Assembly (NCBI GenBank): GCA_030549775.1
Contig: CM060175.1
Location: 15,077,955-15,141,954, forward strand
From: Tamarix chinensis
Lineage: Eukaryota > Streptophyta > Magnoliopsida > Caryophyllales > Tamaricaceae
Direction of reading: 5' to 3'
Length of the DNA: 64,000 nt
This document shows positions 1-11,397 of this stretch, piece by piece; position 1 is the stretch's first letter, and each line of letters starts with the position of its first letter. Under the pieces are notes generated by a model that was given only the letters and a program-made list of their open reading frames with translations, ran no database searches and was not told the origin of the DNA. The position numbers and the translations under genes were made by a program.

Positions 1-765
1 ATGAATATAAAAATAAGTTGTTTGTAGAGTTGAGAAACACACTTGACTACTCTTAATTTGAAAAACAAAATTTGCATAAGAATTTAAAGTAAAAATTACA
101 AGGAGTTTTTTTTTTGCTTAGGAATAATGTAGAGAAATAAAGTTTTCGACCCCCCATCTCTGTTGTCCCTCCTCCCTTTTATTTCTCCTTAATGTCAAAG
201 AAGAAAAGAGTGGAAATAAACGTGGGAGATGATCTTATGGAGTGGTAACTATTAGCAGCATGATCGTGTGGCTTTTCTTCTCTCAACATCTTGCACAAGC
301 ATGGTTGTGCTAAGGGTGTGCTGAGAAGTGTTTCGAGTTGTGCCATGTTCATCTAATAGTTGCACGGCTATGCAAGGCTACATTAGCTAGCTATGTAACT
401 TTTTTTCGCTCGCAATTTGATGAATAAGAGTTGCACGACTGTGCAACTAGTTGTGTTGCAACAGTGCAACTAGTTGTGCTACAACAGTGCAACACCAATT
501 TCTTCCTCCTCTTGATTCCTTTGCTCATCTTTTTAGCTCTTTGACTTTCTTCACTTCTCCAAAATCACATGGGGTTTATTATCTTCATTCAATGCCTTCC
601 ATATTTTTTTTCCTAATTCCATATACCACTTTCTTTAATTTTCATGTTTATGTGAAATTTTTTGAAAATAATTATCAAGAGAGCAGTAACACAAATAAGA
701 TGCCAAAAAAAATGAAAAAATGAAGGCAAAGTAGGGTAAAAACATGAAAAATATTAAGTTTATCA
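1..765 (-). repeat. 3' LTR (partial) of the Athila-type element
   Basis: The LTR begins on the minus strand at 765 with TGATAAACTTAATA, directly after a G-rich polypurine tract. Its first 233 bp or so (533-765) match 9569-9809, including the AAGTAGGGTA block and a conserved AACACAAATAAGATGCCAAA stretch. Sequence below 533 has no partner in the window because the 5' copy is deleted, so the extent to position 1 is an assumption. It holds GTGCAAC/GTTGCAC palindromes at 426-495. Confidence 0.55.
426..495. repeat. Short tandem/palindromic GTGCAAC repeat
   Basis: The unit CAACTAGTTGTG with AGTGCAAC is repeated about 2.5 times with a period near 24 bp. Each unit is partly self-complementary (GTTGCAC against GTGCAAC). 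It lies inside the Athila-type LTR. Confidence 0.6.
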
Positions 766-777
766 ACTCCCCCATAC
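766..777 (-). promoter_or_regulatory. Polypurine tract of the Athila-type element
   Basis: On the minus strand it reads GTATGGGGGAGT and lies immediately before the LTR start TGATAAAC. A GAGGACAAGC box lies about 10 bp upstream. This is the expected position and composition of a plus-strand primer for reverse transcription. Confidence 0.65.
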
Positions 778-2277
778 TTACTCTTTGCTTGTCCTCAAGA
801 AAAACTCCAAACAACAAAAAGGAAAAGATAGATAAAAGGGAATGGGATCAAAGCCTCATATGATAAAACATACTATACGAGCAAGTTAAACAACCACTAG
901 ATCCACCTATATTACGAGCATTAATAGTAAGAAAATAAGCATAATGTCATGAATACTCCTCAGTCCTAACTCCCAAATTAGTATTAGTATGACACTCTAA
1001 GAAGGTTTAGGATTGTGTAGATGCTTATCCTTATGAGACAAGGATTTAATAGAGAAGTAGAATTCCTCACTTTAGGCAAGTGTAAATGCTCTACGCTTAT
1101 GTGTGTTTATGTTTCTCTTAAAATTCTCTTTGCCGATTGTGATCGACCATAAGCTTGCACTTATTCTCATTCTTCACCACTCAAATACATTATGTAACAC
1201 AAAAATATAAGGTCTTATTGAAGGTGTAACGGGACTAGGGTAAAGGGTAGGATAAGTCTAGAATTATATTTAAAGGCCCAAAAATAAATGGAGCCATAGC
1301 AATAAAAATATTTATTAGAATTTGAGATTAACAATATCTCATCATAATCTAAAATAAACTAACCAAGGCCTTCACCATCAATTCATCCGTACTTATTTGA
1401 ATTATAATATTAATTTACCCGCATATCAATTTCAACACTTTTATTCCTCATTTCATCATCATCATCATCATCATCATCATCTTCTTCTTCTTCTTCTTCT
1501 TCTTCTTATTCTTCTTCTTCTTCTTCTTCTTCTCTCTCTATCTCTCTCTCTCTCTCTCTATCCCTCCTCTCTTTCTCCCATTCATATTTATCCTTTTTTT
1601 AATAGATCAATAAAAGAGATAGTAATATATTCAAAAGAATGAAGCTACATTTTTAGTCATTTTCTTAACACAAAATCTACCAAAATTTTCTTGTTACACT
1701 CCCATGCTTGTCCTTGGTGTTCCTACATTCAAATGCATTCAAGAGTTATTGCTACCTAGTTTTTGGACAAGGTCAAGGTAACAAATTAGGAATATGGCCA
1801 CCAATGTAGGTTTTTGGTTGAAGAATTAGGTTTTATGCTCAAAGAGGTTAAGCAGAGGAATTAAATGCTATTCGGTGGGTAATTTGGCTAATGTAGCTAA
1901 AAAAAGAAAACACATTCCCTAATTATCTTCATGAATGTATAAGTCATATGTGGCCTTGAAGAGAATTCATGCAAGCTCTAGTTTCATACATTAGGGTAGA
2001 ATACACACAATCAAAAATTAGTAAGACCATAAAAATGATGGACAGTCTATAAGGCTCAAGATTTCACTAATTCTTTTACTACTAACTCTAATTCCTATGT
2101 CGCGGTCAATATGGGTAAATCAATGAAGATGAACCTCTAGAGTGATAAAGTAATAAGAAGTTTGAGAGTCTATCAATCAGAGAGTTCATGCATAAAATAT
2201 TTCAAAACCTTTTTTTCTTTATACTTGCTCACAATCTATAGGCCTCACTAGTGTATGATCAAGTTATGTAGAGAATT
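778..2277 (-). other. 3' noncoding spacer of the Athila-type element
   Basis: No coding sequence is seen. The stretch lies between the ATHILA-type ORF and the polypurine tract, as in other Athila elements. It contains a pyrimidine-rich microsatellite and a degenerate second copy of the GGACAAGCATGGGAG box near 1700. Confidence 0.5.
1457..1563. repeat. Compound microsatellite (TCA)n(TTC)n(TC)n
   Basis: Consecutive runs of CAT, CTT and CT units. Translation gives only homopolymers of His, Leu and Ser, so the open frame here is not a gene. Confidence 0.9.
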
Positions 2278-4337
2278 CTATCGAAATATCATCATTAACT
2301 TATCATTTCCCAATTTATTTTTGAATAATAAGGAACAATAAACAAATAAACAAAAAATAAAAAATAAAAGATAATGAGAAGAAATAAAGAAAAAGAAAGC
2401 AAATAGGAAAAGAAAGAAAATCAATGAAAATGGCAAGTGATAAGCCGTGAAAAATCCCCCTACGCTTAAACAATACATTGTCCTCAATGTATGTGTAGGA
2501 AATGGTGGGGAAGGGAAAGAAGTGATCTTATTGTGAAGGTTGCAGGGGTCATAAATGATGCTTAAGATGCCTTTGATATATTCGTCGTATCATGGTGTTC
2601 ATTTAGTCTATGGGAGAGATGGAATTCCTGAGATTAGCAATTTGGGCATCTAAGATATCGAATCGTGCATTGATACATTGAAATTGGGAATCATAAGTTG
2701 TGCCAGAAAAAAAAAAAGAAGGACCTAGATCTATGCCAAAGGATGGGGGTGGTGGAAGAGGAAGTAATGGTGAAGTAGGTGCATCACTAGTGGTTTGGGC
2801 TGCTCATCCTAAGGGGGAGAACATATTGACCAGGGTGGGGTGTGGCTAGTGAGGGTAGCTAGTTGGCATTCTCATTACCGATTAGAGTAGAGAAATATTT
2901 GTTAGGTAATAGATACTATGCCTCCTAGTTATAGAAAAGTCGATATTGTATCCTATCTTGCATAATGATTTTCATATTTGTGCAAGTTGTTAACCCTATA
3001 TACATCTTGGGAGGGATATGTTTGATGTCATAACCAAGCTGTTTGACAATGTACGTTATAATTCATTCAATGACAATATCACCACTAATGTTAGTACTAA
3101 CATTAATTAGTTGATCCGCTAGATAATACCCTCCATCGAGGGTAGCATCCTGGAGCATACAATAAAGAGCCCATAGCTAGGGATGCAATGGGTCCCGGAC
3201 CCAAACTAGACTCACTAGACCCACCTCATTTTTAGAGGGTATGGGTCCATGATTTTTGGACCCGATGTGTGTGGGTCGGGCCTAAGTCCATATGCACCTA
3301 AATGGATCTGGGTCTAGGTCTAGTAGCTTCAGACCAAGACCCAACCCACCAGACCCGATTAGTATGTGTGTGTGTGTGTGTGTGTGTGTACATATATAAA
3401 TACATACTAATATTATGTTTCTCATCATTGTTGTAATCTTATTTGAGCTACTTATTCATTTTTTGATTTTATTTTTATATATTTACTTTATAAGAAATAT
3501 GTATAATATTGTATTCTAAAAGCATTAAAATACCATTTGAAAAGTTAATGTAACTATTTTGAAATATTTATTTTTTCACTCAGAGGATTTTTTTGAACAA
3601 AAAAATACATATTAAATTATATAAAACATAAATTTATTTGTATTTACATAAATTATTAATTATTTTTTTTAAAAAATAGCTAGACCCATTTAGGACCCGT
3701 TTACCCGCTAGACCTGGTGGATTTAGGTTTGAGTATGAACTTTTGAGACTCGGGGGGTCTTGGTTGGGTTTGGATCTAGGTAATATAAATGGGTTTGGGT
3801 CTGGGTCTTGCTAGACCCGTCACAGACCCGACCCATTTCCATCCCTACACATAGCTCTAGCTTACGTACATTTTCTTGACTCTCTCCTTGACCAAAATGT
3901 TTCTCGGCCAATAGCCATCGGATGTACCTCAATGCAAGATTCTAGATCAAAGAGGCCATGGTGTGGTGTTCGCTGTAAGGCTTAGAAGCACATCCCTGTT
4001 TTAGCAAAGATATTTGAGCCCAAAATGCTTGGGGATCCCAAAATTGGTGATCCTCGGGTAAAATCTCATCCTTATTGTAGGAAAATGGAGCAATATAGAG
4101 AACTGTATTAGTGACATTACATGAGACTCATTGAAGAGTCTAAAGGACACAAATTTGGTAATTTTATCGAAAGTGAACCAGCTAAGGAACTCAAGGGTGA
4201 GTTCTTTGCTCGTATGGTTAGAATGTGCAAATAAGCGGGAGAGACTATCTCTAGTTATCAAATACTCAAAATCATCTATAATCCCTAACTTTTTGAGACA
4301 TGTCCAATCGACATATCAAGTAGATGTTATGTTTTAA
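2278..4337 (-). pseudogene. ATHILA-type ORF remnant (downstream of pol)
   Basis: This is the extra ORF that Athila retrotransposons carry 3' of integrase; its function is not established. Reading from 4261 downwards, the segment around LTLEFLSWFTF and VSFRLFNESHVMSL matches my memory of the ATHILA ORF-1 family. After the inserted hAT-type element, the frame resumes with MLQDATLDGGYYLADQLI and a GDIVIEGIITYIVKQLGYDI-like stretch, also typical. The 3' end near 2487 reads LRTMYCLSVGGFF next to a GAGGACAATG box. Stops and frameshifts are frequent. Family assignment is from memory of conserved phrases, not a search. Confidence 0.65.
3178..3847. mobile_element. Non-autonomous hAT-type element
   Basis: The ends are TAGGGATGCAATGGGTC and, from the other side, TAGGGATGGAAATGGGTC, an inverted pair typical of hAT elements. 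The flanks are 8-bp near-duplicates, CCCATAGC (3170-3177) and CACATAGC (3848-3855). Subterminal GGGTC/GACCC motifs recur at both ends. A (TG)n run lies at 3365-3389 and the core is AT-rich. No transposase is encoded. It sits within the ATHILA-type ORF, so it is younger than that element. Confidence 0.85.
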
Positions 4338-5827
4338 GAAGTTATGGCATTGTAATGCTCTTGGTGAATGAAACATACAAATGTGATGCCATAGGAATTA
4401 GATGGTTGGATATTTGATGTTCTACCTCTTCCTCGTAATTGTATTTGTTATTTTCCCTACAATTCCCCATTGTTTTCCACTGTAGTTGTTTTTGTGCACT
4501 TCTTAGATGCCATTTCTGAACAACGACTACCTATTTGAAACTAAGATACCAAGCATTAAGAATTATGTAATAAAAATGGGGAATACAAATTCCAAATCTT
4601 CTACTAAGATACATAAATCAAATTAAACCAAGCAGTTAGAGGAAAAGTGGAAATCAAACTAAAATTAAATCAAATTATTGCCCTACACTAGTGCTAGTGC
4701 AAGGGATGTGTAGTGTTGCACGGTCGTGTAGTGAGTCGGAGCTGTCGTGCATTTAATGAAATGGTGTGTAGAGAAGTGGATACAAAGGGCGTGCAGTGGA
4801 GTGGAGAGGATGTGCAGAGGTGAGGTCAGTCGTGCAATGGAGTGGATGAAATGGCAAGTAGGTAATAAAAAGGTGTGTAGATCGTGTGATGGAGATGCTG
4901 TGGAGCGTGCGGTGGAGGGCAGACGTGCAGTGCAATAGAGGTGAGGTCATGCTTCTAAGGTTAGAAAGGTTGAAGATGAGGAGGTAATGGAGACTAAAAT
5001 GGGAGGCACGAGGCAAAAATCAAGTGTGAGGTGTATATAAATGGTGAGACACACGGGCGTGCGATATTGCATGACTAGATCATGCGAAAAATCTACTCTC
5101 GACATGGCAGGTGTGAAGAAGCATAGGCTGGCTATGTGAGAAATCGAGGTTCACAAATTTAAATGGAATCTTGCATGGATGTGTGATGGATAGTACCATG
5201 GCCGTGTGGGCTCTATCTCTCAAAATTTTGTTCCCAGGGTTGCAGGGTTGTGCTTCATATTGTACTTTGGTCTTGCAACCTTCATTTTATCTTCTTTTTT
5301 TTTTACCTATTTTTCCAAAAAATTGATTCCTCATCCCTAATTTGCTCCTCCTTATCTCGTATCATAGTAGGAATTGCTAAAAAATTGGAAAGAAAATAGA
5401 AAAAAGAAAAGCAAAAGGATAAAAGAGAACAAAAAAAAATTGCATAATAACAAAGGTTACCTCCCATGGAGTGCTTGTTTAGGGTCCTTAGCTCGACCAT
5501 GTTGTTATCAATTTAATGGTGGATCAGGAAGAGCGTTGTGCTCACCATTTATAATAGAGATCCAGTAATATAAGGCTTCAATCGTTGAACATTGATCTTG
5601 AAAACGCCCATAAGCTTTCTCTAAATATTAACAACTCCAAATGGGTATACCTTTCAGACATAGGATGACCCCGACCACTTAGAATGAAGCTTTCCCCCCA
5701 AAAGCTTAAGGCATGATTTGACGAGGAGCACTAAATCTCCTTCATGAAACTTCCTTTGGGTAATATGCCTATCATGCAATCTCTTGGTTCTCTCCTTGTA
5801 TATCCATGTACTATCATAGGCATCCAA
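4338..5827. other. Noncoding part of the Athila-type element
   Basis: No credible gene. 4680-5240 is GTG-rich with recurring GTGCAGTGGAGTGGA-like and GTGCACGG-like words that recall the palindromes in the LTR. 5450-5510 is the usual stretch just after integrase. Open frames here on both strands are low-complexity and have no recognisable domain. Confidence 0.5.
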
Positions 5828-6339
5828 TCACAACTCGTTAAGTTGGAGCTTCCTCCTTTCTTCAGCGACTTTCAATTCATAATTGATTGATTTTATTGCC
5901 CAAAATGCCTTGTGTTGAACATCAATAGGCAAATGACAAGGTTTTCCATATACTAACCAAATATGTGTCATTCCAATTGTTGTCTTGTAAGCAGTTTGGT
6001 AGGCACATAAAGCATCATTCAATCTCCTCGACCAATCTTTTTGTATGCGACCCACTGTTTTTTCAAGATCCCCTTTATCTCACGATTGGTAATTTCTACT
6101 TGTATACTCATTTGGGGATGGTACGGTGTGGCCATATTATGAGTAACACCATATTTCTTCATAAGTGTACCCAAAAGTCCATTAGTGAAATGGGAACCAC
6201 CATCACTAATAACTGCCCTAGGAATACCAAACCTCAGAAATATAACCTTTTGGAACAATTGAACCACAACCTTTGCATCGTTGTTGGGAGATGTCATTGC
6301 CTCCGTCCATTTGGAGACATAATCTACATTTACTAGCAT
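5828..6339 (-). pseudogene. Ty3/gypsy integrase catalytic core
   Basis: Integrase inserts the retrotransposon cDNA into the host genome. Two overlapping frames (6339-6019 and 6055-5828) together give a typical Athila-type core. The catalytic triad is visible: Asp in VDYVSKWTEA, Asp in AVISDGGSHF and Glu in [12 protein letters not shown]. Downstream, [21 protein letters not shown] and [19 protein letters not shown] are the usual C-terminal integrase motifs. The frame shift near 6030 shows the gene is dead. It is upstream of the ATHILA-type ORF and downstream of the zinc-binding part, in the expected order. Confidence 0.85.
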
Positions 6340-6492
6340 AAATTTATTGTTGTAAGATTATGGAAATGATCCCATGAAGTCAATTTCCTAAATATCAAAT
6401 AACTCAACCTCAAAGATGTTATTCAAATGAATTTAATTTCTTCTCGATATGTTACTAACCCTTTAGCATCGATCATATGATGTAACATATTG

Positions 6493-6759
6493 TTAAACAT
6501 CCTTGAAGAGGTTGGGCCAATGGAAACCGGCTTGGAGAATCTTTGAAGTTGTCTTGGGAAGTGCTGGAGTGATATCTATATGGTGAAGAATGATAATGAG
6601 CAATGACACTTTCAACTTCCTCTTCAAGCAAACATCTTTTGCATACTTAATCTGCACATTTCTAATAGAGATAGGGCTCATCCCAATAATAATGCTTGAC
6701 ATATAAGAGGATCTTCTTCTTTTGTTGATAGGATAAGTCTGGCGGCAATACCCCCACAT
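6493..6759 (-). pseudogene. Integrase zinc-binding (H2C2-like) region, degraded
   Basis: The C-terminal part LPKTTSKILQAGFHWPNLFKDV matches the classic integrase phrase that follows the HHCC zinc finger. The finger itself is poorly preserved. It lies between the RNase H remnant and the integrase core on the same strand. Confidence 0.6.
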
Positions 6760-6879
6760 GCTTTATAGTTTATAAAATCTACAAACCATGGGTGGAAAAG
6801 ATATTGATTTCCAAAATGTCATCATCCTAAAAGGAATCAAAGGGAATATTATCCTCTTCACCTCCATCCATGTCTTACC

Positions 6880-7544
6880 TTAATCTGGAGAGATGATCAA
6901 CAACTACATTTTCTATTCCTTTCTTATCCCAAATTTTGAGGTCAAACTCTTGGAGTAAAAGGATCAATCTAATCAAATGTGGCTTTGCATCCTTCTTGGT
7001 TAACAAATACTTAAGGGTCACATGGTTAGTGAAAATGATAATCTTCGATCCTACTAAGTACGATCAAAATTTATCTAATGCAAATACTACGGTCAAGAGC
7101 TCTTTCTTTGTTGTAGCATAGTTTACTTGGGAATCATAAAGAACTTGACTTGCATAGTAAATTACATATACCTTTCCATCTTTTCAATGCCCAAGGATCT
7201 CTCCCACTACATAATCACTTGTGTCACTCATCACCTCAAATGGAATGCTCTAATCAGGAGTTTACATCACTTGGGCGGTTGTTAATGCCTCTTTTAACCT
7301 ATTGAAATTCGTCCAAACAAGATTGGTTAAAATCAAACGGCACTTCTTTGATAAATAATTGAGTTAAAAGTTTAGCAATTTTTTAAAAATCTTTAATGAA
7401 TCATTGATAGAAGTCAGTGTATCCCAAGAAATGTCAAAGGTCTCTAACAGAATTCAGGGGTAGAATCTTTTCAATAATGCTGATCTTTGCCTTATCAACC
7501 ACAATACCCTGACTAGAGACTAGGTGACGAAGAACAATTCCTTC
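6880..7544 (-). pseudogene. RNase H/connection region, badly degraded
   Basis: Short minus-strand stretches resemble gypsy RT connection and RNase H segments, in several frames with stops. The position between RT and integrase is the main support. Confidence 0.45.
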
Positions 7545-8377
7545 TTATACCATAAAATGACACTTTTCCCAATTAATAACGAGATTTAATTCCTTGTATC
7601 TTTCCAATACCTTGGAAAGATTGCTCAAACAATTGTCAGAGGTAGTACCATAAATCAAAAAATCATCCATAATAACTTCTATTATATCTTCAATAAAGTC
7701 GGAAAAGATAGACAACATGCATCGTTGAAAGGTGGCAGGAGCATTACATAAGCCAAATAGTATCCTTCGATAAGGAAAGGTGCTATATGGACATGTAAAT
7801 GTAGTATTCTCCTGACTGGTTAGGTGAATGGGGATTTGAAAAAATATTGAATACCCATCTAAGTAACAAAAATAAGAACGTTGAGCCAACGTCTCTAACA
7901 TTTGATTGATAAATGATAGGGAAAAATGATCCTTCATAGTAACCTTATTTAATTTTCTATAATCTATGCACATTCGGCAACCCGTGACAATTCTTGTTGG
8001 GATGAATTCATTTCTCTCATTCTTAATGACCTTCATTCCTCCCTTTATAGGTACTACTTGCACTAGAATCATCCACTTACTATCTAAGATAGCGTAGATG
8101 ACTCTGGCGTCAAGTAGCTTAAGGACTTCTTTCATGTTAGGGTTCAATCTCCTTTGATGTTCAATGGAGGTTTTGCACCATTCTTCTAAAGAATACGATG
8201 CATACATATGGAAGGATTTATGTCTTTAAGATCATCTATAGAATAACTAATGACCTCTCTATGCAACCTAACAATTCTAATAAGTTTTTCCATGTCCACC
8301 TTACTTAGGCTAGCATTCACAATAACATGGTATTCAGAATTAAAGTCAAGAAATCCATATCGTAACGAAGAAGGAAG
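7545..8377 (-). pseudogene. Ty3/gypsy reverse transcriptase
   Basis: Reverse transcriptase copies element RNA into cDNA. The main frame (8207-7545) holds CRMCIDYRKLNKVTMKDHF, CYLDGYSIFFQIPIH, FGLCNAPATFQRCM and the catalytic box as IMDDFLIYG, so the YMDD-type Asp pair is kept. The upstream overlapping frame (to 8377) has KPLPSSLRYGFLD and the HREVISYSIDDLKDINPS phrase that precedes RT in Athila/Tat polyproteins. One frameshift near 8190-8207 separates the two frames. The 5' side continues across the insertion at 8388-8731. Confidence 0.9.
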
Positions 8378-8387
8378 GGGTTTTACC

Positions 8388-8731
8388 ATACAATGAAATA
8401 TTAGTACCGCAATTGCATATTGGCCACAATTTTGCGGTTTTTGGGTCAGCCGCGACGCAAAATTCCGAAATTGTACCCATTTCATAAAATTACATATTTA
8501 TCACCGCAATATCAGCAAAATTTCGGATATCGGTTGATATTTTGCCGATATTAGCTGATATTTATCGATATTGGCCGATGTTTACCGATATTTGCTAGTA
8601 TTTGTTGTGAAAAGAATTAAAAAAATTACGCTGTGACAACCGCAACATATAAAAAATCATTTGCGACACCCCGATACTGCGATGCCACGACCGTAACCGC
8701 AATCGCAACCATAACAGCGGTTTTATTGCTT
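8388..8731. mobile_element. MITE-like insertion with a perfect 10-bp target duplication
   Basis: The gypsy coding sequence is interrupted here. The 10-bp word GGGTTTTACC occurs at 8378-8387 and again at 8732-8741, directly flanking a 344-bp insert. Removing the insert and one copy rejoins the RT upstream frame. A 9-10 bp duplication fits Mutator-like (MULE) elements. The inverted ends are only weakly similar, beginning with CAATGAAA and CAATAAAA near the tips. The middle (8517-8611) has degenerate tandem CGATATT/TGATATT repeats. Confidence 0.75.
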
Positions 8732-8741
8732 GGGTTTTACC

Positions 8742-9568
8742 TCCTTTTTTTTGGTAGGGACGTTTAATTTCACTTTAAGAATTTCTATCTTTTTCTCTCC
8801 TTAAGAAAGAACGGGACTTTCCTCCAACATTTTGGCAAACTCATCAATTTCAAGATTTTCATCACTAGTTAATCCACTTCTCATTAAGCACTCGTTAAAA
8901 GTGTCACTTGAGAAGCGTTCAACAAGGTCCTCTTTCACCACCTTGTTAATCGAACCAATCTTGTAACAAGCATTATCAATTAGAGGAAATTTCATAGTAT
9001 TAGATAAATCAAATTCAACCTTCTCACTCCCAACATTTATAGAAAACCTTCCATTTTTAACATCAATGATAACTCCACCAGTAGCTAGGAAAGGCCTACC
9101 TAGAATGATAGGAATTTAAGAATCTTCCTCAATTTCTAAGATGACAAAATCAACCGGTATGAAAAACTTACCGAACTGGATAGATACATCCTCTACAATA
9201 CCTACTAGATGCCTCACCGATCGATCGACAAACTATAGGGAGATGGTGGTGGGCTTTAAATCTCCCATTTGCAACTTGTCACACACTGTCAATGGTATTA
9301 AACTCACATTTGCACCCAAATCACATATGGCATGATTAGTGGAAATATTGCCAATAATGCAAGGAATAGAAAATGAACCGGGATCTTTTAACTTAGGAGA
9401 CAACTTATTTTGAATAATGGCACTACACTCCTCTGTAAAAGAAACCATTTCATAGTCCTTTAACTTTCTCTTGTTGGACAAAATCTCTTTCGAAAACTTT
9501 GCATATGAGGGCATCTGAGAAATTGCTTCAACAAAGGAAATGTTTTTGATTTTCTTCCTCTTTTCAGC
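8742..9568 (-). pseudogene. Gypsy protease and gag-pol junction region
   Basis: The aspartic protease releases the element proteins. The frame 9514-9233 contains PSYAKFSKEILSNKRKLKDYE, then LSPKLKDPGSFSIPC and the active-site region AICDLGANVSLIPL with Asp-Leu-Gly-Ala. The pattern is standard for Athila/Tat elements. 8995-8801 is a second short open piece of the linker to RT. A stop near 9120 and frame breaks show decay. Upstream of 9568 the gag gene is absent and LTR-like DNA begins. Confidence 0.75.
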
Positions 9569-9809
9569 TCTTTGAATTTTTTCATTTATCCATAATTATG
9601 TGGGGTTGGTTATCTTCATCCAATGCCTTCCATATTTGATTTTTGTTTTTCTAATTCTATGCATCACTTCCTTGTATTTTTATGTTTATGCGAAATTTCG
9701 TGAAAACAATTACCATTAGATCTAGTAGTAACACAAATAAGATGCCAAACAAAATTACAAAAATGAAGGCAAAGTAGGGTATATATATATATATATATTC
9801 AATTTATCA
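9569..9809 (-). repeat. 5' LTR remnant fused to mid-gag
   Basis: It aligns with 533-765, including TTCATCCAATGCCTTCCATA, AACACAAATAAGATGCCAAA and AAGGCAAAGTAGGGTA. It ends with TTTATCA (TGATAAA on the minus strand), the same LTR start as the other copy. A (TA)n run at 9780-9798 replaces part of the LTR. The join to the gag frame occurs at a shared AGCTCTTTGA word. Confidence 0.65.
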
Positions 9810-11393
9810 TAGATCTCATGATATACACTGTTTGTATTAGAAATCCTCATGTATTAGCAAGGATAAAAGAGGCATGGGTTTCCATGATATACAATTGTTT
9901 AACTTGACCATGCTAGGAAAACAATTGGTGGAGGATTGTTAATAATCCAAATTCTTTGATCCCCGTATTTGGAAAGCTGAAAGCTCGCTATCATCCCTAA
10001 ACAGAATTTATGGAGGCCACAATGGCTTACAGACCTAGCTACATATGGTTTAGCTAGCATTCTTGAAGCTAGGTGGGTAACCCAATCAGGGATGATGTGG
10101 ATGGTTGGTAATGTGGAGAAAATTAATGCATAGTGATAAATGGGTCCAGCCCTAATCCTTTCACTTTCAAGACTATCACAGCTCATAATGATCAGATGGA
10201 AGATTTAAAAGTAGCAGATATAATGGAGGAGAATAGAACTTGGGATCTGCTATGACTCCAACGGCTGTTTGCGCAAAGACAAGTTGAATGTATAATGAAT
10301 ATTCCCCTCCATGGAGCAGACAAGGAAGATCTGCTAGTATGGTATTATGACAGAGATGCTGAGTTTACGGTGAGATCTGCCTATAAACTCCTGCTTGATA
10401 TGGAACATATCGAAATGACGAGTATGCCCAACAATAGCTCGAGTGGTCCACGGGGAAGAGTTTGACAATTAAATACTCTGCCAAGAGTCCGTAACTTTGT
10501 TTGGTGATGTTGCATAGTATCCTCCCAACAAAGGAGAAACTCAAGGAAAAGAGGTATTACAGGCCTTACATATTGCCATTCGTGCGGACAATATGAAACA
10601 GATGTGTATGCCATCCTAAAGTGTCATGCTGTGAAGATCAGATGGGTATGTTGTCCGTATTGGTCAGGGATGAAGAAGTTCTAAGGTAGTTTGGTAAAGT
10701 GGTTCGATCGTGTCCTGCAGGAAGATGCGTTCAAAGCAGCTTGGGTATGCAAATATGCCTGGGCGATCTGGTGGACAAGAAATGATGAGGTATTCAATGA
10801 TATTGTCAAGAATGGGAGAGATCTGAGATTATGTGGTGCTTATTTTGGAAGTCCTGTGGGAGGAAAGAACGAAGCATGAATGAGGATGGCTCCGAACAAA
10901 TGGTGGCGTCCGGGAGATGGTAGCATCAAGATCAACACAGATGCTGGTTGCCGAGGTTCGGGGGGTTGGTGTGTGGTTTATGTATGCCGAGATGCTGCAT
11001 GGGGAGGTAATTCTTGCAGGCCGGAAAAGATTGCAGGAACAGTGGGACGTTGAAGAGGTAGAGGGCGAATCAATGATATTTTCCACGCAACGCACGGTCG
11101 ACAAAGGATGGACGGACGTGATCCTTGAATCTGAATGCTGCTGCTTGATCAAGAAGCACAACGACCAGTATAACACAAGACGTGCTCTTGGATATGGCGA
11201 AGATGTTTCCTCGGATCTCAAGGCGATTTAGTCCTAGATCAAACAATACAGTGACGCATGTCATTGCTAAGCATGTATCCGATACTGAGGATGAGTGATC
11301 TACGTACTTTTGTTCCGCACACTAGCATGGACCTCTAGTCGTTAGCGATATGAATGAATAAATATGACCATGAGTTTTCCCCTAAAAAAAAAA
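9810..11393 (+). mobile_element. 3' part of an L1-like LINE with poly(A) tail
   Basis: Plus-strand frames, interrupted by stops, give the last part of a plant non-LTR reverse transcriptase: a W-rich stretch near 9900-10130 with ILEARWV and a GNVEKINA-like phrase, then a zinc-binding RT domain (10330-10680, LLVWYYDRDAEFTVRSAYKLL). A linker follows (10691-10879, KYAWAIWWTRNDEVFND). RNase H-like sequence (10905-11000, KINTDAG) ends the coding part. The element ends with ten A at 11384-11393 after a typical 3' UTR. The 5' portion is missing, as expected for truncated LINE copies. Confidence 0.75.
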
Positions 11394-11397
11394 GGTA

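Larger units (their letters stand above)
1..9809 (-). mobile_element. Decayed Athila-type Ty3/gypsy retrotransposon
   Basis: On the minus strand the order is protease region, reverse transcriptase, RNase H, integrase, then an ATHILA-type ORF, a polypurine tract and an LTR. That is the Ty3/gypsy order with the extra 3' ORF of the Athila clade. Both ends keep a shared block of about 235 bp (533-765 and 9569-9809), which I read as parts of the 3' and 5' LTRs. Gag, the primer-binding site and most of the 5' LTR are missing, so the copy is defective. Coding regions carry many stops and frameshifts. It is interrupted by two smaller elements at 3178-3847 and 8388-8731. The lower end of the 3' LTR was not found and may lie outside the window. 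Confidence 0.8.

Noticed and set aside
1397..1642. 81-codon frame of His, Leu and Ser runs
   Set aside because: Translation of a microsatellite.
4753..5016. 87-codon minus-strand His/Leu/Ser-rich frame
   Set aside because: Low-complexity GTG-rich spacer of the Athila-type element.
5965..6336. 123-codon plus-strand open frame
   Set aside because: Antisense shadow of the gypsy integrase core.
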